A stretch of 64,000 nucleotides of DNA from Permianibacter aggregans (GTDB taxonomy: Bacteria; Pseudomonadota; Gammaproteobacteria; Enterobacterales; Permianibacteraceae), in NCBI RefSeq assembly GCF_009756665.1, contig NZ_CP037953.1:2728001-2792000 (forward strand). Reading direction: 5' to 3'. The translations under genes were made by a program, and so were the position numbers. Of this stretch, positions 35,939 to 45,350 are shown one piece after another; position 1 is the stretch's first letter; the number at the start of each line of letters is the position of its first letter. Below the pieces are notes generated by a model. The model was given only the letters and a program-made list of their open reading frames with translations. It did no database searches and was not told the DNA's origin.

Positions 35939-38437
35939 ATGTTGATTCCGGGATACCGCATAGTCAGGCTGCTCGGCGAGGGCGGCATGGCCAAAGTCTA
36001 TCTGGCCATTCAGGAAAGCTTCGAGCGCGAGGTGGCGCTGAAAATCATGGCGCCGCATTTGCTCAATGCCGACAGCCAATACGGCGAACGCTTTCTGCGC
36101 GAAGCGCGCATCGTCGCCAAGCTGACCCACCCGCATATCGTCAGCGTTTACGATGTCGGCGTGCACGATGGTCTGCACTATCTGTCGATGGAATATGTGC
36201 CGGGGCAAGATCTGAAACATAAACGGCAAGCGCTGACGCTGGTGCAGAATCTGCGAGCCGTCAAACAAGTGGCGCTGGCACTCGATTACGCGCACAAGAA
36301 AGGTTACGTCCATCGCGACATCAAACCCGAAAATATTCTGATCCACGAAGAGGATGGTCGTGCGGTGTTGACCGATTTCGGCATTGCCCGCATGACCGGC
36401 TTGGAAGAAAACCTGACCCAGACCGGTGTTGCCATTGGTACGCCGAGTTACATGAGCCCGGAACACGCGCTTGGCAAGCCGGTGGACCATCGAGCCGATT
36501 TGTACAGCCTTGGCATCGTCATGTTTTATCTGTTGAAAGGCCATGTGCCCTTCACTGGTGACTCGGCCGTCGCTGTCGGCTTGAAGCACGCCGTTGAACC
36601 GGTGCCTCGGCTCGAAGGTGCGCTGATTATCTTCCAGCCGGTGCTGGAAAAAATTCTCGCCAAACAACCGGATAAACGTTTTCAGAGCGGCCTCGAATTT
36701 GCCGAGGTATTGGAAGAACTGACGGCGAAAGTCACACCGGAACTGGAACAGCTCTGGCGCGAATCAATCAGCAATCCGCTGGCCGCGAAAGAAGATAAAA
36801 CCGTGGCGACGCCGACTGCCGTCAAAGCGCCACAGGCTGCTCCAGCACCAACACCTGTGCCCACGCCGGCCGCCAAACGTGAGCGCAGCGAAGAAACGAA
36901 AATCACGCAGTTGCCGCCAGTCAAAGCCGAGCAACCACGTGCGGCGATTGGCGATCAGGAGTTTGTCGTTCATGCCGATGAACGGCCAGGCGCCACCAGC
37001 GCACAGAAAGCGCAAACCGGCACACCGATTTGGGCCATTGTGCTGGTATTGGTTATTGCTGTTGCTGGCGTTGTGTTGTGGCGCAGCGGTTTATTGCAAC
37101 AGTCAACTGATGCCGCAAGTGAAACCAGCGCCACCCCATCGCAGACGACAGCGCCGGCTGAAACGGTACCGGTGCCGGTTCCGGCGACAGAAGCGCTAAC
37201 CGAAACGGAAAATCGCCAGCCTGAACCACAGGCCAGCGCGCCGACCGAGCAAGAAAAAGTGCCGGCTGAGATGCCGTCAACGACAGGCAACGCAACGACT
37301 CCATCGACGGAAACCGCGGCAACGACTACCGCAACGGAAACGGTCACCGAGGCGCCGCCACAAACCGCGCCAGTGACAGAAAAAGCACCCGAACTCAGCG
37401 AAGCCGAGCGTACTCAGCAACGCGTGCAACAACTACTACAACAAGCCGAGCAGCAGCTAAAGGCCGGAAAGTTGATTGAGCCGGAAAACGATAATGCCGA
37501 AACCAGCTATCGTGAAGTATTGAGCTTGCAACCGGACTCGGCCAGTGCCAAAGACGGTTTGTCTGCCGTTGGCATTGCGCTGGCCGCACGTGGTCTGGAA
37601 CAGGTCAAACAAAAAGATCTGATTGCTGCCCGCAAGGACTACGAGCGCGCTTTGGCACTGGCGCCGCGCGACCGCGACGTGCAGGTATTGAAGCAACGCA
37701 TTGAGGCGGCACAACGCGAACAGGATGCACAAGTGCATGTCGATAAAGCGGTCGCTGCGCTGAAAAAAAACCAGTTGTTATCGCCGCCGAAAAACAACGC
37801 GTATGAGCATTATCAAAAAGCGTTGTCGATTCATCCCAGCAATAAAGCGGCGCTGAAAGGCCGTGATGAATTGGCGCAGCGTGTCGCCAAGCGCATCGAC
37901 GAGTTATGGCAACAGCAACAGGTCACCGAAGCCAGTGCCCTGTACGCGCTGGCGGAAGAAAAATACCCGGATAGTGCCGAGATAAAAAGCGTCGCGCAAA
38001 AAACCATACTGGCGCCGAAAAAGCCGACGGTCACCGCGGAAGACGAGGCGGAACTGCTGCGTCAGATGGAAACCGAAATCGCCGAGAAAGCTCCTGAGCC
38101 GCCAAAACCTGCGGTACCGGTCGTGCAGGTCGCGGCTGAACCGATTGCCACCCTTGATGGTGTGCAGTCGGCAAATATCAATCTGAACCGGACGCTGCAT
38201 GTGCGATTTCGTTTCCAACATTTCACCACCAGCAGCACGGTGCTGATGGCGCGGCTTTACGATGGTTCGCGCGCCGTGCGCATCAGCGAAGTGCCGGTCA
38301 TCGTTCGCGGCAGCGAAGGCGAAGTCAGCTTTGTCATCAACCGGATGGTCGAAGGCTTTCCGGAAGGCGGCTATATTCTTGATATCATGATGGCCGACCA
38401 GCGTTTGGCCAGTACCAGTTTTGTTGTTGCACGCTGA
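35939..38437 (+). CDS. Membrane Ser/Thr protein kinase (PknB/PpkA type)
   Basis: An 832-residue eukaryotic-like kinase. The kinase domain (about 5-265) has the glycine loop GEGGMAKVYL, Lys35, the catalytic loop HRDIKPEN (125-132) and DFG (146-148), so it should be active. A low-complexity linker leads to one membrane helix near 362-382. The outer part is Thr/Pro/Glu rich, then helical with TPR-like repeats (about 490-690), and ends in a beta domain of about 100 residues. It is followed by a lipoprotein, a type-VI-style FHA protein and a PP2C phosphatase, which form a likely phosphorylation circuit. No strong ribosome site stands before ATG 35939. Confidence 0.9.
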   Translation: MLIPGYRIVRLLGEGGMAKVYLAIQESFEREVALKIMAPHLLNADSQYGERFLREARIVAKLTHPHIVSVYDVGVHDGLHYLSMEYVPGQDLKHKRQALTLVQNLRAVKQVALALDYAHKKGYVHRDIKPENILIHEEDGRAVLTDFGIARMTGLEENLTQTGVAIGTPSYMSPEHALGKPVDHRADLYSLGIVMFYLLKGHVPFTGDSAVAVGLKHAVEPVPRLEGALIIFQPVLEKILAKQPDKRFQSGLEFAEVLEELTAKVTPELEQLWRESISNPLAAKEDKTVATPTAVKAPQAAPAPTPVPTPAAKRERSEETKITQLPPVKAEQPRAAIGDQEFVVHADERPGATSAQKAQTGTPIWAIVLVLVIAVAGVVLWRSGLLQQSTDAASETSATPSQTTAPAETVPVPVPATEALTETENRQPEPQASAPTEQEKVPAEMPSTTGNATTPSTETAATTTATETVTEAPPQTAPVTEKAPELSEAERTQQRVQQLLQQAEQQLKAGKLIEPENDNAETSYREVLSLQPDSASAKDGLSAVGIALAARGLEQVKQKDLIAARKDYERALALAPRDRDVQVLKQRIEAAQREQDAQVHVDKAVAALKKNQLLSPPKNNAYEHYQKALSIHPSNKAALKGRDELAQRVAKRIDELWQQQQVTEASALYALAEEKYPDSAEIKSVAQKTILAPKKPTVTAEDEAELLRQMETEIAEKAPEPPKPAVPVVQVAAEPIATLDGVQSANINLNRTLHVRFRFQHFTTSSTVLMARLYDGSRAVRISEVPVIVRGSEGEVSFVINRMVEGFPEGGYILDIMMADQRLASTSFVVAR

Positions 38438-38523
38438 AATGAGCATTGTGTCGCGTTGTTGACTTGACGAATCAAGACCTGCTGACAACGCTTGAATGAC
38501 AACCACAATACGGGAGAAATGAC

Positions 38524-39291
38524 ATGCACTCGTTTCGTTTGCTGTTGGCGGCTGCGGTCGTCGCGTCGTTGCTGGGTTGCCAGACCACTGGCGACATGAA
38601 AAAACTGAAAGACACCAATCAAACATTGGAAAATCAGTTGCGTCAGGCCAACGCTGAAATCGCCAGTCTGAAACAGCAACAACAAGCGCTGAACCAGGAA
38701 TTGCAAACAACCAAGCAGGTACTTGGCGTCATGGGCACTGAAAAACAATCACGTGTCGCAGAAAGCACGGCGTTGCGTCAGCAGGCGCGCAGCTTCTTGC
38801 TGGATAATGTTGATCGCATGCGCCAGTTTTTACTGGATGCCAATTTGAATGATTATGTTGGCGGCGAGCAAGTGGCACGCAAGTTGGTCGATAAAGGGCC
38901 GGTGCTGATCGCTGATTTCTCGCATCCGATGCCACGTGGTGGGCAATTGCTCGGCGTTACCGCGCAACTCAATGCTGCCTGTCCATTTGCTGTGCGGGTG
39001 CTGCGCAAAGTCGAAAATGAGTATGTCGTCATTTGGCAGGGACCGATGCTTGAAGCCAAACAAGCCGGCGTCAATCGCATCATGTTCCCGGTGGCGGTGG
39101 GCGTCGAAGCCGGTGATGTCGCGGCGTATTACTTTCCCGACGGTCAGTGTGTCGCGTACGATAAAGGCACCGGCAACTTCCGTTACCTGAGCAATGATCT
39201 GCCGCTCGGCGGCAGTGTTTACGCCACCCGCTTCGACGGCGAAAAAGACCGGCGGATGTACAGCCTGGGTGTATTTGGTTTACTGAAGTAA
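38524..39291 (+). CDS. Lipoprotein with coiled coil, near the kinase gene
   Basis: A 255-residue protein with a lipoprotein signal peptide (lipobox LLGC, Cys at about residue 19). A coiled coil follows (about 25-75, many Gln/Leu heptads), then a globular C-terminal domain (about 95-255) with IADFSHPMPRGGQLLGV and PVAVGVEAGDVAAYYFPDG segments. I do not recognise the family. It starts 86 bases after the kinase gene, with GGGAG six bases before the ATG. It may sense cell-envelope state for the kinase, by analogy with lipoproteins that control PpkA systems. That link is inference. Confidence 0.7.
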   Translation: MHSFRLLLAAAVVASLLGCQTTGDMKKLKDTNQTLENQLRQANAEIASLKQQQQALNQELQTTKQVLGVMGTEKQSRVAESTALRQQARSFLLDNVDRMRQFLLDANLNDYVGGEQVARKLVDKGPVLIADFSHPMPRGGQLLGVTAQLNAACPFAVRVLRKVENEYVVIWQGPMLEAKQAGVNRIMFPVAVGVEAGDVAAYYFPDGQCVAYDKGTGNFRYLSNDLPLGGSVYATRFDGEKDRRMYSLGVFGLLK

Positions 39292-39311
39292 GCGTATTTT
39301 GTTAGCCAAAG

Positions 39312-39340
39312 AAAAGGCCAGCATTGCTGGCCTTTCTTAT
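39312..39340. terminator. Rho-independent terminator between lipoprotein and FHA genes
   Basis: AAAGGCCAGC and GCTGGCCTTT form a 10-base stem around ATT. T-rich tails occur on both strands (TTTCTTATTTT one way, TTTTCTTT the other). It separates convergent genes and can serve both. Confidence 0.88.
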
Positions 39341-39341
39341 T

Positions 39342-40322
39342 TTAATTGGTTCGATTGCCCGGATTCCCTTTCGATTTGTAGCGCTTGATTTCTTCGCGGT
39401 AACCATCGCGGAAGGCATCCCACACCGGACTCGATTTGCCGCGCAATACGCCTTCGCGTAATTCTTTGTGTTTTTGCTTGTAGGCATCCATGGCACCACC
39501 GCCAAACATGCCGAGCAAGCCGCTTTTCTGTTCACCGATCGTCGCTGGGTCGAGTTGTTGCAAAACAAAATTGAGCGCGGCGCGCATGCCGGCTTGCATG
39601 GCACCATCGTGTACCCGCAAATCCTCCATGACTTCACGCACGGCGTCGACTGGATCGATCAAGCCGGTGGTGTCCTGCTCCGGGAACATCAGCTTGAATA
39701 AGTCCTGGCGCGTTGACGCGTGCTTGATTGGATTGGTATCGACTTTAGAGACCATCGTTCGATCAGTTGGCACGTATTCGCTTTTGCTTTCGGCGCGTTG
39801 AATGGTCAGTTTGCGTGTGCCTTCGAGTAATTCCGCCATCGTTTCGCCATAGCGTTTCAAAAACGCTTCCGGTTTTACTTCGCTGCCCAGGCGGACTGGA
39901 TGCTTCATCCCCTGCCCGAGCAATTGCACGGCTTGATGCAAATCGACCGAAGCCGTACCGGTATCGGGGGTGTCGGCAACAGCTGGCTTGACGACCGGTG
40001 TCGGCACCGTGACATGAGCGCGCATGACAAACGGCCCTATGGTCACTTCATCGCCATCCAGCAGGGTTTCCCGGTCACCAAATCCGAGTTTTTTTTCGTT
40101 GATAAATACCGGATTGATTTCCGACAGCACCTCCAGCGCATAATCCTGGCCGTTGAATGTCAGCTTGATGTGTTGACGGGATACATGCCGCTCACCATCG
40201 TCCAGAATCAACGTACATTCCTGGCCACGACCAATCAACCCGCCGTCCCGACCGAAGTGGATATTGTTCAGCATGACGTCCTGCGGAAACGGTCCACGCA
40301 GCGCGGAAAAGTAAAGCAACAT
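39342..40322 (-). CDS. FHA-domain protein with type-VI-secretion-style C-terminus (TagH/Fha-like)
   Basis: A 326-residue protein. The N-terminal FHA domain (about 20-100) has the phosphothreonine-binding pattern IGRGQEC near 30, SRQHI near 48-52 and the INPVFIN turn, so it should bind phosphothreonine made by the nearby kinase. The C-terminal half (KPEAFLKRYGETMAELLEG, LFKLMFP near 210-240, then DAYKQKHKELREG, WDAFRDGYREEIKRYK at the end) matches the C-terminal domain of type VI FHA proteins. No type VI structural genes are in the window. The start is ATG 40322, six bases after GGGGGA. Confidence 0.83.
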   Translation of the reverse strand: MLLYFSALRGPFPQDVMLNNIHFGRDGGLIGRGQECTLILDDGERHVSRQHIKLTFNGQDYALEVLSEINPVFINEKKLGFGDRETLLDGDEVTIGPFVMRAHVTVPTPVVKPAVADTPDTGTASVDLHQAVQLLGQGMKHPVRLGSEVKPEAFLKRYGETMAELLEGTRKLTIQRAESKSEYVPTDRTMVSKVDTNPIKHASTRQDLFKLMFPEQDTTGLIDPVDAVREVMEDLRVHDGAMQAGMRAALNFVLQQLDPATIGEQKSGLLGMFGGGAMDAYKQKHKELREGVLRGKSSPVWDAFRDGYREEIKRYKSKGNPGNRTN

Positions 40323-40480
40323 ATCAAGTCCCCCATTTTTGTCTCGGCCGCTATAGATGTGCGCTAGCCGTTGCCTGAGTGTAGGGGCAATCCTCGCTTT
40401 CGCCAATCGGAGCTGCGGTTGCGTTGGCTGCAAGCCTCGTGTAAACCTATGTGACAGGTTAATTGCCGGTACAGCCGGCT

Positions 40481-41314
40481 ATGCAGGAGCATCGGTTGCC
40501 GCCACTCGTTGTGCAAGGCCATGCCATGACCGATACCGGTCGCGTGCGTCCCCATAATGAAGACTGTGTCTATCTGGACGAGCGCCTGCGCTATGCGGTG
40601 CTCGCCGACGGCATGGGCGGCGCCAACGCCGGTGAAGTGGCCAGCGCGCTGGCGGTGGATTGTTTTCGCGCTGCGCTCGAAGAATTGTCCGATGCCGATT
40701 TCGCCAGCCGCAAAACCGTGCTCGACACTTTGCATCACGCCATCGAAGATGCCCACGCACAAATTCTCGACCAGGCTCGGGAAAACCCGGCTTGCGCCGG
40801 TATGGGCGCAACCGTGGTTGCCGCAGCCATCGTCAACCAGCATTTACTGTTTGTTCATGCCGGTGACTCACGACTCTATCGTTTCCGTAACGGCAAACTG
40901 GAACAGCTGACACGGGATCATTCACTTGTCCAACAACAGTTCGAGCTCGGCTTGATCCGCAGCGAAGAACGCCGCACCTCTCCGCAGAAACACATCATCA
41001 CCCATGCACTTGGCGTTGACCTCGGCAGCGATATCGCCTGGGACGAAACCGAGCTGCAAGCCGGTGATCAAATACTGCTGTGTTCGGATGGCTTGACCGA
41101 TATGCTTGATGATGATGGCATCGCCACCCTGTTAGCTACGGGAGAGACATCGCTATCGGAAAAGACGGAAACGCTTGTCGCACAAGCCAATGCCAATGGT
41201 GGGCGCGATAATATTTCTGTCGTGTTGCTGCGTATCAGTCACGATACCGGTACTGATGAGTTAAGTTTTTTTCAGCGGCAGTGGCAAAAACTCATTCAAA
41301 AAAGTAAGCGATAA
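40481..41314 (+). CDS. PP2C-family Ser/Thr protein phosphatase (Stp1/PppA type)
   Basis: A 277-residue metal-dependent phosphatase that would reverse the kinase. Motifs are present in order: DTGRVRPHNEDCVY near 18-30, VLADGMGGANAGEVAS near 40-55, GMGATVVAA near 108, FVHAGDSRLYRF near 123, LCSDGLTDML near 204 and GGRDNISVVLL near 243-253. Several aspartates bind the two metal ions. The start is uncertain: ATG 40481 is used, TTG 40463 and ATG 40526 are possible. It is divergent from the FHA gene and shares its 158-base control region. No membrane segment, so cytoplasmic. Confidence 0.9.
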   Translation: MQEHRLPPLVVQGHAMTDTGRVRPHNEDCVYLDERLRYAVLADGMGGANAGEVASALAVDCFRAALEELSDADFASRKTVLDTLHHAIEDAHAQILDQARENPACAGMGATVVAAAIVNQHLLFVHAGDSRLYRFRNGKLEQLTRDHSLVQQQFELGLIRSEERRTSPQKHIITHALGVDLGSDIAWDETELQAGDQILLCSDGLTDMLDDDGIATLLATGETSLSEKTETLVAQANANGGRDNISVVLLRISHDTGTDELSFFQRQWQKLIQKSKR

Positions 41315-41370
41315 GCATGAACGACAAAGATTCAAACGATGGTTGATGCGCTCGGAAATATGGAAAGGTA

Positions 41371-42825
41371 ATGTCAGAAACACAGAGAAGCACGATAGGA
41401 CGTGCGGCAATGTATTTCGCGGTTTGGCTAAGCTTAGTGTCCATTTCGGCGAATGCTGACTTTCAGTCAGCAATGAGTGCTTACGAGCAGCAAGATTACG
41501 CGACTGCGTTCCAGGAGTTCAAACGCCTATCTGAGTTAGGTGACGCGCCATCGCAACGCAACCTGGCGGTCATGTATTTCAAGGGTCAACATGTTGCGCC
41601 TAGCGCCGTTGAGGCTTATGCATGGGCATCACTTTCTAATCAAGCGGGAGGTGAGGAAAACGCCAGAATATTTCATGCGATTGCGAAAAATCTTTCCGAT
41701 GCAGTAAAGCCGCAGGCGGAACAACGTTTCCAAGCATTACAAGCTCAATTTGGCACAGCCGCATTGCAACAACGGCTTATGCCAATTGTGGAACAACGCC
41801 AGGCAGATTGCAGCGTGGAAGCATCGGGCGATGCGGTGCCACGAGAAATATCACCACCCAGATATCCGATCGGCGCCGCAATGGATAATGTTGAGGGGTT
41901 TGCTTGTGTCAGCTTCTACCTTTCTAAAAGCGGTTTTCCGAAGAACTTGAAGGTTATTGAGTCAGATGCATTTCTTGCCGGCAATCGAGAAAGTAAGCAG
42001 CAAAAATCTACGTTTGAGAAAGTCACACTTGAGGCGATCAGGAAATGGACGTTTTTGCCTGCAGCGGATGAGACTCTTCGAGAAAACAAGCGCTCTTACT
42101 GTCTCGATTATAAACTTGAGAAGTTTTCCAGAAAGGAAGTAGCGCAAATTCAGAAAGATGTGAAACTTGCTGCCGAAGAAGACCAGAATGCCAAAGTGCT
42201 TTTTAGGCTTTCTAATCACTATAAGGAAATCGCTTCGCACCTGAAGGATAATGGGAAGGAAGAGTACGTTGATTATGAAAAAGACGCTAATACGCTAAAA
42301 CTGCGTAGCGCCGTGTACGGTAACGCCGATGCGCAATACAGTGTGGCTTCTGACTTGTTGACAGGCAATCAATGCACTAAGGACGAACAGAAGGGCATTA
42401 TTTGGTTAACATTTGCTGCGCAACAGGGGCATGCTCAGTCGCAATACTTATTGGCCAATCACCTAATGAGTGGTGAGTCGGTGAAGCCGCAACCAGAAAA
42501 AGCGATGCAGTGGTATAAGTTGGCCGCGGAAAATGGTCACAATGCAGCTCGAATGATGTATTTGACGTATGCGCTGGAGCAAGAGTCTGTTGACGTTTCG
42601 ACCCTGGAAACCTTATTGCCGAAAGACTTTGACCCGACGGATATGCAGCAACTGGAAGTCGCTGCGCTACTGGCCGCTCGTAAAGACGATTACGCTGAGG
42701 CGCTTAGACGACAGACACAAGTACTGGAAATCGCTGAGGAATTGGAGTTCGAGACCGAGCAGCGAAAGCTCCGTCTACAGCGCTATCAGCAAATGCAGCA
42801 ACGGACATCACTGTTGCAGCAGTGA
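41371..42825 (+). CDS. Sel1-like repeat protein with an embedded TonB C-terminal domain
   Basis: A 484-residue exported protein (signal peptide about 1-29). Residues 30-120 form Sel1/TPR-like repeats (AMSAYEQQDYATAFQEFKRLSELGDAPSQ). Residues about 155-250 form a TonB C-terminal-type domain (PPRYPIGAAMDNVEG, FYLSKSGFPKNLKVIESD, FEKVTLEAIRKWTFLPA). A second block of Sel1 repeats (about 310-410) and a helical tail follow. The TonB domain normally ends a protein, so its place between repeats is unusual. It follows the phosphatase by 56 bases and could share its transcript. Its role is unknown, perhaps an envelope scaffold. Confidence 0.75.
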   Translation: MSETQRSTIGRAAMYFAVWLSLVSISANADFQSAMSAYEQQDYATAFQEFKRLSELGDAPSQRNLAVMYFKGQHVAPSAVEAYAWASLSNQAGGEENARIFHAIAKNLSDAVKPQAEQRFQALQAQFGTAALQQRLMPIVEQRQADCSVEASGDAVPREISPPRYPIGAAMDNVEGFACVSFYLSKSGFPKNLKVIESDAFLAGNRESKQQKSTFEKVTLEAIRKWTFLPAADETLRENKRSYCLDYKLEKFSRKEVAQIQKDVKLAAEEDQNAKVLFRLSNHYKEIASHLKDNGKEEYVDYEKDANTLKLRSAVYGNADAQYSVASDLLTGNQCTKDEQKGIIWLTFAAQQGHAQSQYLLANHLMSGESVKPQPEKAMQWYKLAAENGHNAARMMYLTYALEQESVDVSTLETLLPKDFDPTDMQQLEVAALLAARKDDYAEALRRQTQVLEIAEELEFETEQRKLRLQRYQQMQQRTSLLQQ

Positions 42826-42867
42826 ACGGTAGCGAACCGTCTCAGCATTCCGTCGCCGAGAAGCGGT

Positions 42868-43773
42868 TCAACCCTCACATTTCTTTTTCGGCAAATCCGG
42901 GCGCACGCTGCGTTCCAGAAACTCAATCATCTTGGTCGCGACATCAACGCCGGAAGCGTATTCGATGCCTTCCAATCCGGGCGAGGCATTGACTTCCAAG
43001 ACCAGCGGGCCGCGTTTCGAACGCAGCATGTCGACACCAGCGACATTGAGTCCCAATACTTTGGTCGCGGCAATGGCGGCGTCGCGTTCCTCGGCAGTGA
43101 TATCGATGGCCATGGCCATGCCGCCGCGGTGCAGGTTGGCGCGGAATTCGCCTTCTTTGGCTTGCCGTTTCATTGACGCGACGACTTCGCCGTCGATGAC
43201 AAAGCAGCGTATGTCGGCGCCACCGGCTTCGCGAACAAATTCCTGGACCATGATGTTTTGATCGAGACTCAGGAACGCCTCCAATACTGATTCTGCTGCG
43301 CTTTGCGTTTCAGCAAGCACAACGCCGACGCCCTGCGTGCCTTCCAATAGCTTGACGACCAGTGGCGGACCGCCAACGTGACGAATGACATCTTGAATGT
43401 CATCCGGCGCGTGGGCAAAGCCGGTTTTTGGTAGATCAATACGTTCACGCGACAATACTTGTAAGCAGCGCAGTTTATCGCGGGCACGTCCAATGGCGGC
43501 GCTCTCATTAATTGGTGTCACGCCCATCATTTCGAACTGACGCAATACGGCTAGGCCATAAAACGTGATGGAAGCGCCGATGCGGGGAATGACCGCGTCG
43601 TATCCTGTGAGTTCTTCGCCACCATAGCGCAACATCGGTCTTGTCGGGTCGACGTTTATCGTGCAACGTAGGGTGTCAAGCACTTCGATTTCATGGCCAC
43701 GCGCATCGGCGGCTTCGACCAAACGAAAGGTCGAGTACAAACGTGGGTTACGGCTCAGTACGCAAATCTTCAT
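42868..43773 (-). CDS. rimK: RimK-family ATP-grasp alpha-L-glutamate ligase
   Basis: A 301-residue ATP-grasp ligase that in E. coli adds glutamates to the C-terminus of ribosomal protein S6. It begins [15 protein letters not shown] and shows [19 protein letters not shown] near 135-155, [30 protein letters not shown] near 175-205 and the metal-binding [15 protein letters not shown] near 256-270. The protein is close to the usual 300 residues. It is the last gene of the six-gene operon starting at 47211 and lies 15 bases after the retropepsin-like gene, its common partner in other bacteria. Confidence 0.93.
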   Translation of the reverse strand: MKICVLSRNPRLYSTFRLVEAADARGHEIEVLDTLRCTINVDPTRPMLRYGGEELTGYDAVIPRIGASITFYGLAVLRQFEMMGVTPINESAAIGRARDKLRCLQVLSRERIDLPKTGFAHAPDDIQDVIRHVGGPPLVVKLLEGTQGVGVVLAETQSAAESVLEAFLSLDQNIMVQEFVREAGGADIRCFVIDGEVVASMKRQAKEGEFRANLHRGGMAMAIDITAEERDAAIAATKVLGLNVAGVDMLRSKRGPLVLEVNASPGLEGIEYASGVDVATKMIEFLERSVRPDLPKKKCEG

Positions 43774-43788
43774 CGTTCAATTCAGCTA

Positions 43789-44262
43789 TTACGGTTCAAC
43801 AAATTCGTGAATGGAGGGTTTGCCGAGATCCGGGTCGCCTTGCAGCCAGGATACATGCGGCACCACCACAGCATCGGATGGCAGGCCGGTTCGGCCCAAT
43901 AACATTCGGTATTTCATTTTCGAGCGGTTGGTCAGCGTGACCGCAATCGGCCAGCAGAATTTTCCGATGCAGAGTGTGGTGGCAACGACATAGCGTTCTT
44001 CACTGACACCACTGGAATTTTTGATCACACGCCGATCAAGTACCGGCGCTTCACACCAATGGGTTTTTTCCGGGTCTTTGCGTGACAGGTGCAAACCGAA
44101 ACGTACCCAGGGCAGGCCGTTGCGCTCGATTGCTTCGATGGGATAAGCATGCAAAGTCGAGGTGCGGGCGCCGGTATCCACCTTGACGCGCAAGCGACGC
44201 ACCCGCAGTTGCGGCAATGCCGCCCATTCGCGCCAACCAAAACGCAGGTGACTCAGTGCCAT
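43789..44262 (-). CDS. Retropepsin-like RimB-type peptidase (PF05618 family)
   Basis: A 157-residue protein with the motif GWREWAALP at the start, then VKVDTGARTSTLHA near 25-38, which carries the Asp-Thr-Gly of retropepsin-like aspartic peptidases. It ends in RMLLGRTGL and a short tail. In annotation it is often called ATP-dependent zinc protease or RimB. It is typically found with rimK and may remove the glutamates that RimK adds. The start at ATG 44262 follows GGAG by seven bases; ATG 44292 is an alternative. The Asp-Thr-Gly motif makes the older zinc-protease name doubtful. Confidence 0.82.
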   Translation of the reverse strand: MALSHLRFGWREWAALPQLRVRRLRVKVDTGARTSTLHAYPIEAIERNGLPWVRFGLHLSRKDPEKTHWCEAPVLDRRVIKNSSGVSEERYVVATTLCIGKFCWPIAVTLTNRSKMKYRMLLGRTGLPSDAVVVPHVSWLQGDPDLGKPSIHEFVEP

Positions 44263-44297
44263 TGGCCCGCTCCACAGGGAAATTCTGCGCATTGTAC

Positions 44298-45350
44298 CTA
44301 TTTGTTGGCGTCGCGGCGTTCGTCCTCATCGCGCCGGAAGGCTTTACGCGCCAGATGTGGCAGCAGCAGCGGCAGCGGCATCCGCAGGTAATGGCCACGG
44401 ATGAACAGCGCCCGACGGGCCCACGCATCGCGCGGGTGGCGACAACTGGCGTGGTTTGGCTTGGCGGCGGCAATAAACATGGCCTGCATGCGTTCACCGC
44501 TTTCACGCTGACATTGGCGAATAATATGTGCCGGAATTGGCGTCTGAAAAAAATGCTCGACGACAGGCAAGGCATGCTGCACTGGTGTCAGCAAGTCCAA
44601 CGCTTCAGCTCGGTTCAGCAGTAACGGCCAGAAACTGTCATCATCGGCGTACTGGCGCAGCAAGCGATCGATATCGAACAGATCGCGCAGCGCATGGTCC
44701 CATTCGCCATCGAAAAACAAATGGGTGATGCTGTGAATGATCATGTCGACCGGATTCAGTGTTTGCCAGCCGTCACCGGCCTGCACCAGATCTTTCAGCA
44801 GCAAATCGATGGATGGATTGGCTCGCGCCGTTAGCGGCAGAATATGGTGATGGACATCGAGCGAGGTGCCGCGTTGCATGTGCTGCATTGGCGGCAACTC
44901 GTGCATCCAGCGCCGATAATAGCGCTGGTCATAAGCGTTGTGCTGACTGCTGATGTAGCCGGCAAATTTCAGTTTGTCTTCCACTTTTGCCAGTTGCGCA
45001 CGCGGCACCAGAATATCGATATCGGTGACAAAACGTCCGCGGGCCGCGGTGGCGTTGTGCAACACATACGCGGCGCCTTTTAGCGCAATCAGCGGCACGC
45101 CGAGTGGCTTCAACACTTTTTTGAGTTCCTGCAACTCCCAGCGCACCGCGCGTTGATTGGCTGCGGCGACCACACGCGCTGAGCGCAGCGCGCGATCGAT
45201 AACCGGTGAAAGCGATAACGAGTCAGGCGCCAAACACGCCAGGCTGCCGTGCAAGCGCGTTGCCTGGGCTTGGCGCAGCAGAATATCCCAGGCTTGATCA
45301 TCAAGCTCGGCAAGTCTTGACGGTGTGCGCAAATAGTCGTTCAACTGCAT
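44298..45350 (-). CDS. Nucleotidyltransferase family protein (NTP_transf_5)
   Basis: A 350-residue protein of the NTP_transf_5 family. The active-site region LIALKGAAYVLH followed by RFVTDIDILVPRAQL (about 84-120) has the lysine-glycine and the DxD metal motif. Later histidine-rich segments (LDVHHHILP, IIHSITHLFFDGEWDHALRDLFDIDRL) are usual for the family. Members occur in lasso-peptide and exopolysaccharide clusters. It overlaps the HprK-related kinase gene by 10 bases. It may add a nucleotidyl group to a phosphorylated peptide or sugar; the substrate is not known. Confidence 0.83.
   Translation of the reverse strand: MQLNDYLRTPSRLAELDDQAWDILLRQAQATRLHGSLACLAPDSLSLSPVIDRALRSARVVAAANQRAVRWELQELKKVLKPLGVPLIALKGAAYVLHNATAARGRFVTDIDILVPRAQLAKVEDKLKFAGYISSQHNAYDQRYYRRWMHELPPMQHMQRGTSLDVHHHILPLTARANPSIDLLLKDLVQAGDGWQTLNPVDMIIHSITHLFFDGEWDHALRDLFDIDRLLRQYADDDSFWPLLLNRAEALDLLTPVQHALPVVEHFFQTPIPAHIIRQCQRESGERMQAMFIAAAKPNHASCRHPRDAWARRALFIRGHYLRMPLPLLLPHLARKAFRRDEDERRDANK

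Noticed and set aside
35939-41314. Complete type VI secretion locus
   Set aside because: Only the regulatory kinase, FHA and phosphatase are present; no tss genes or effectors are found in the window.
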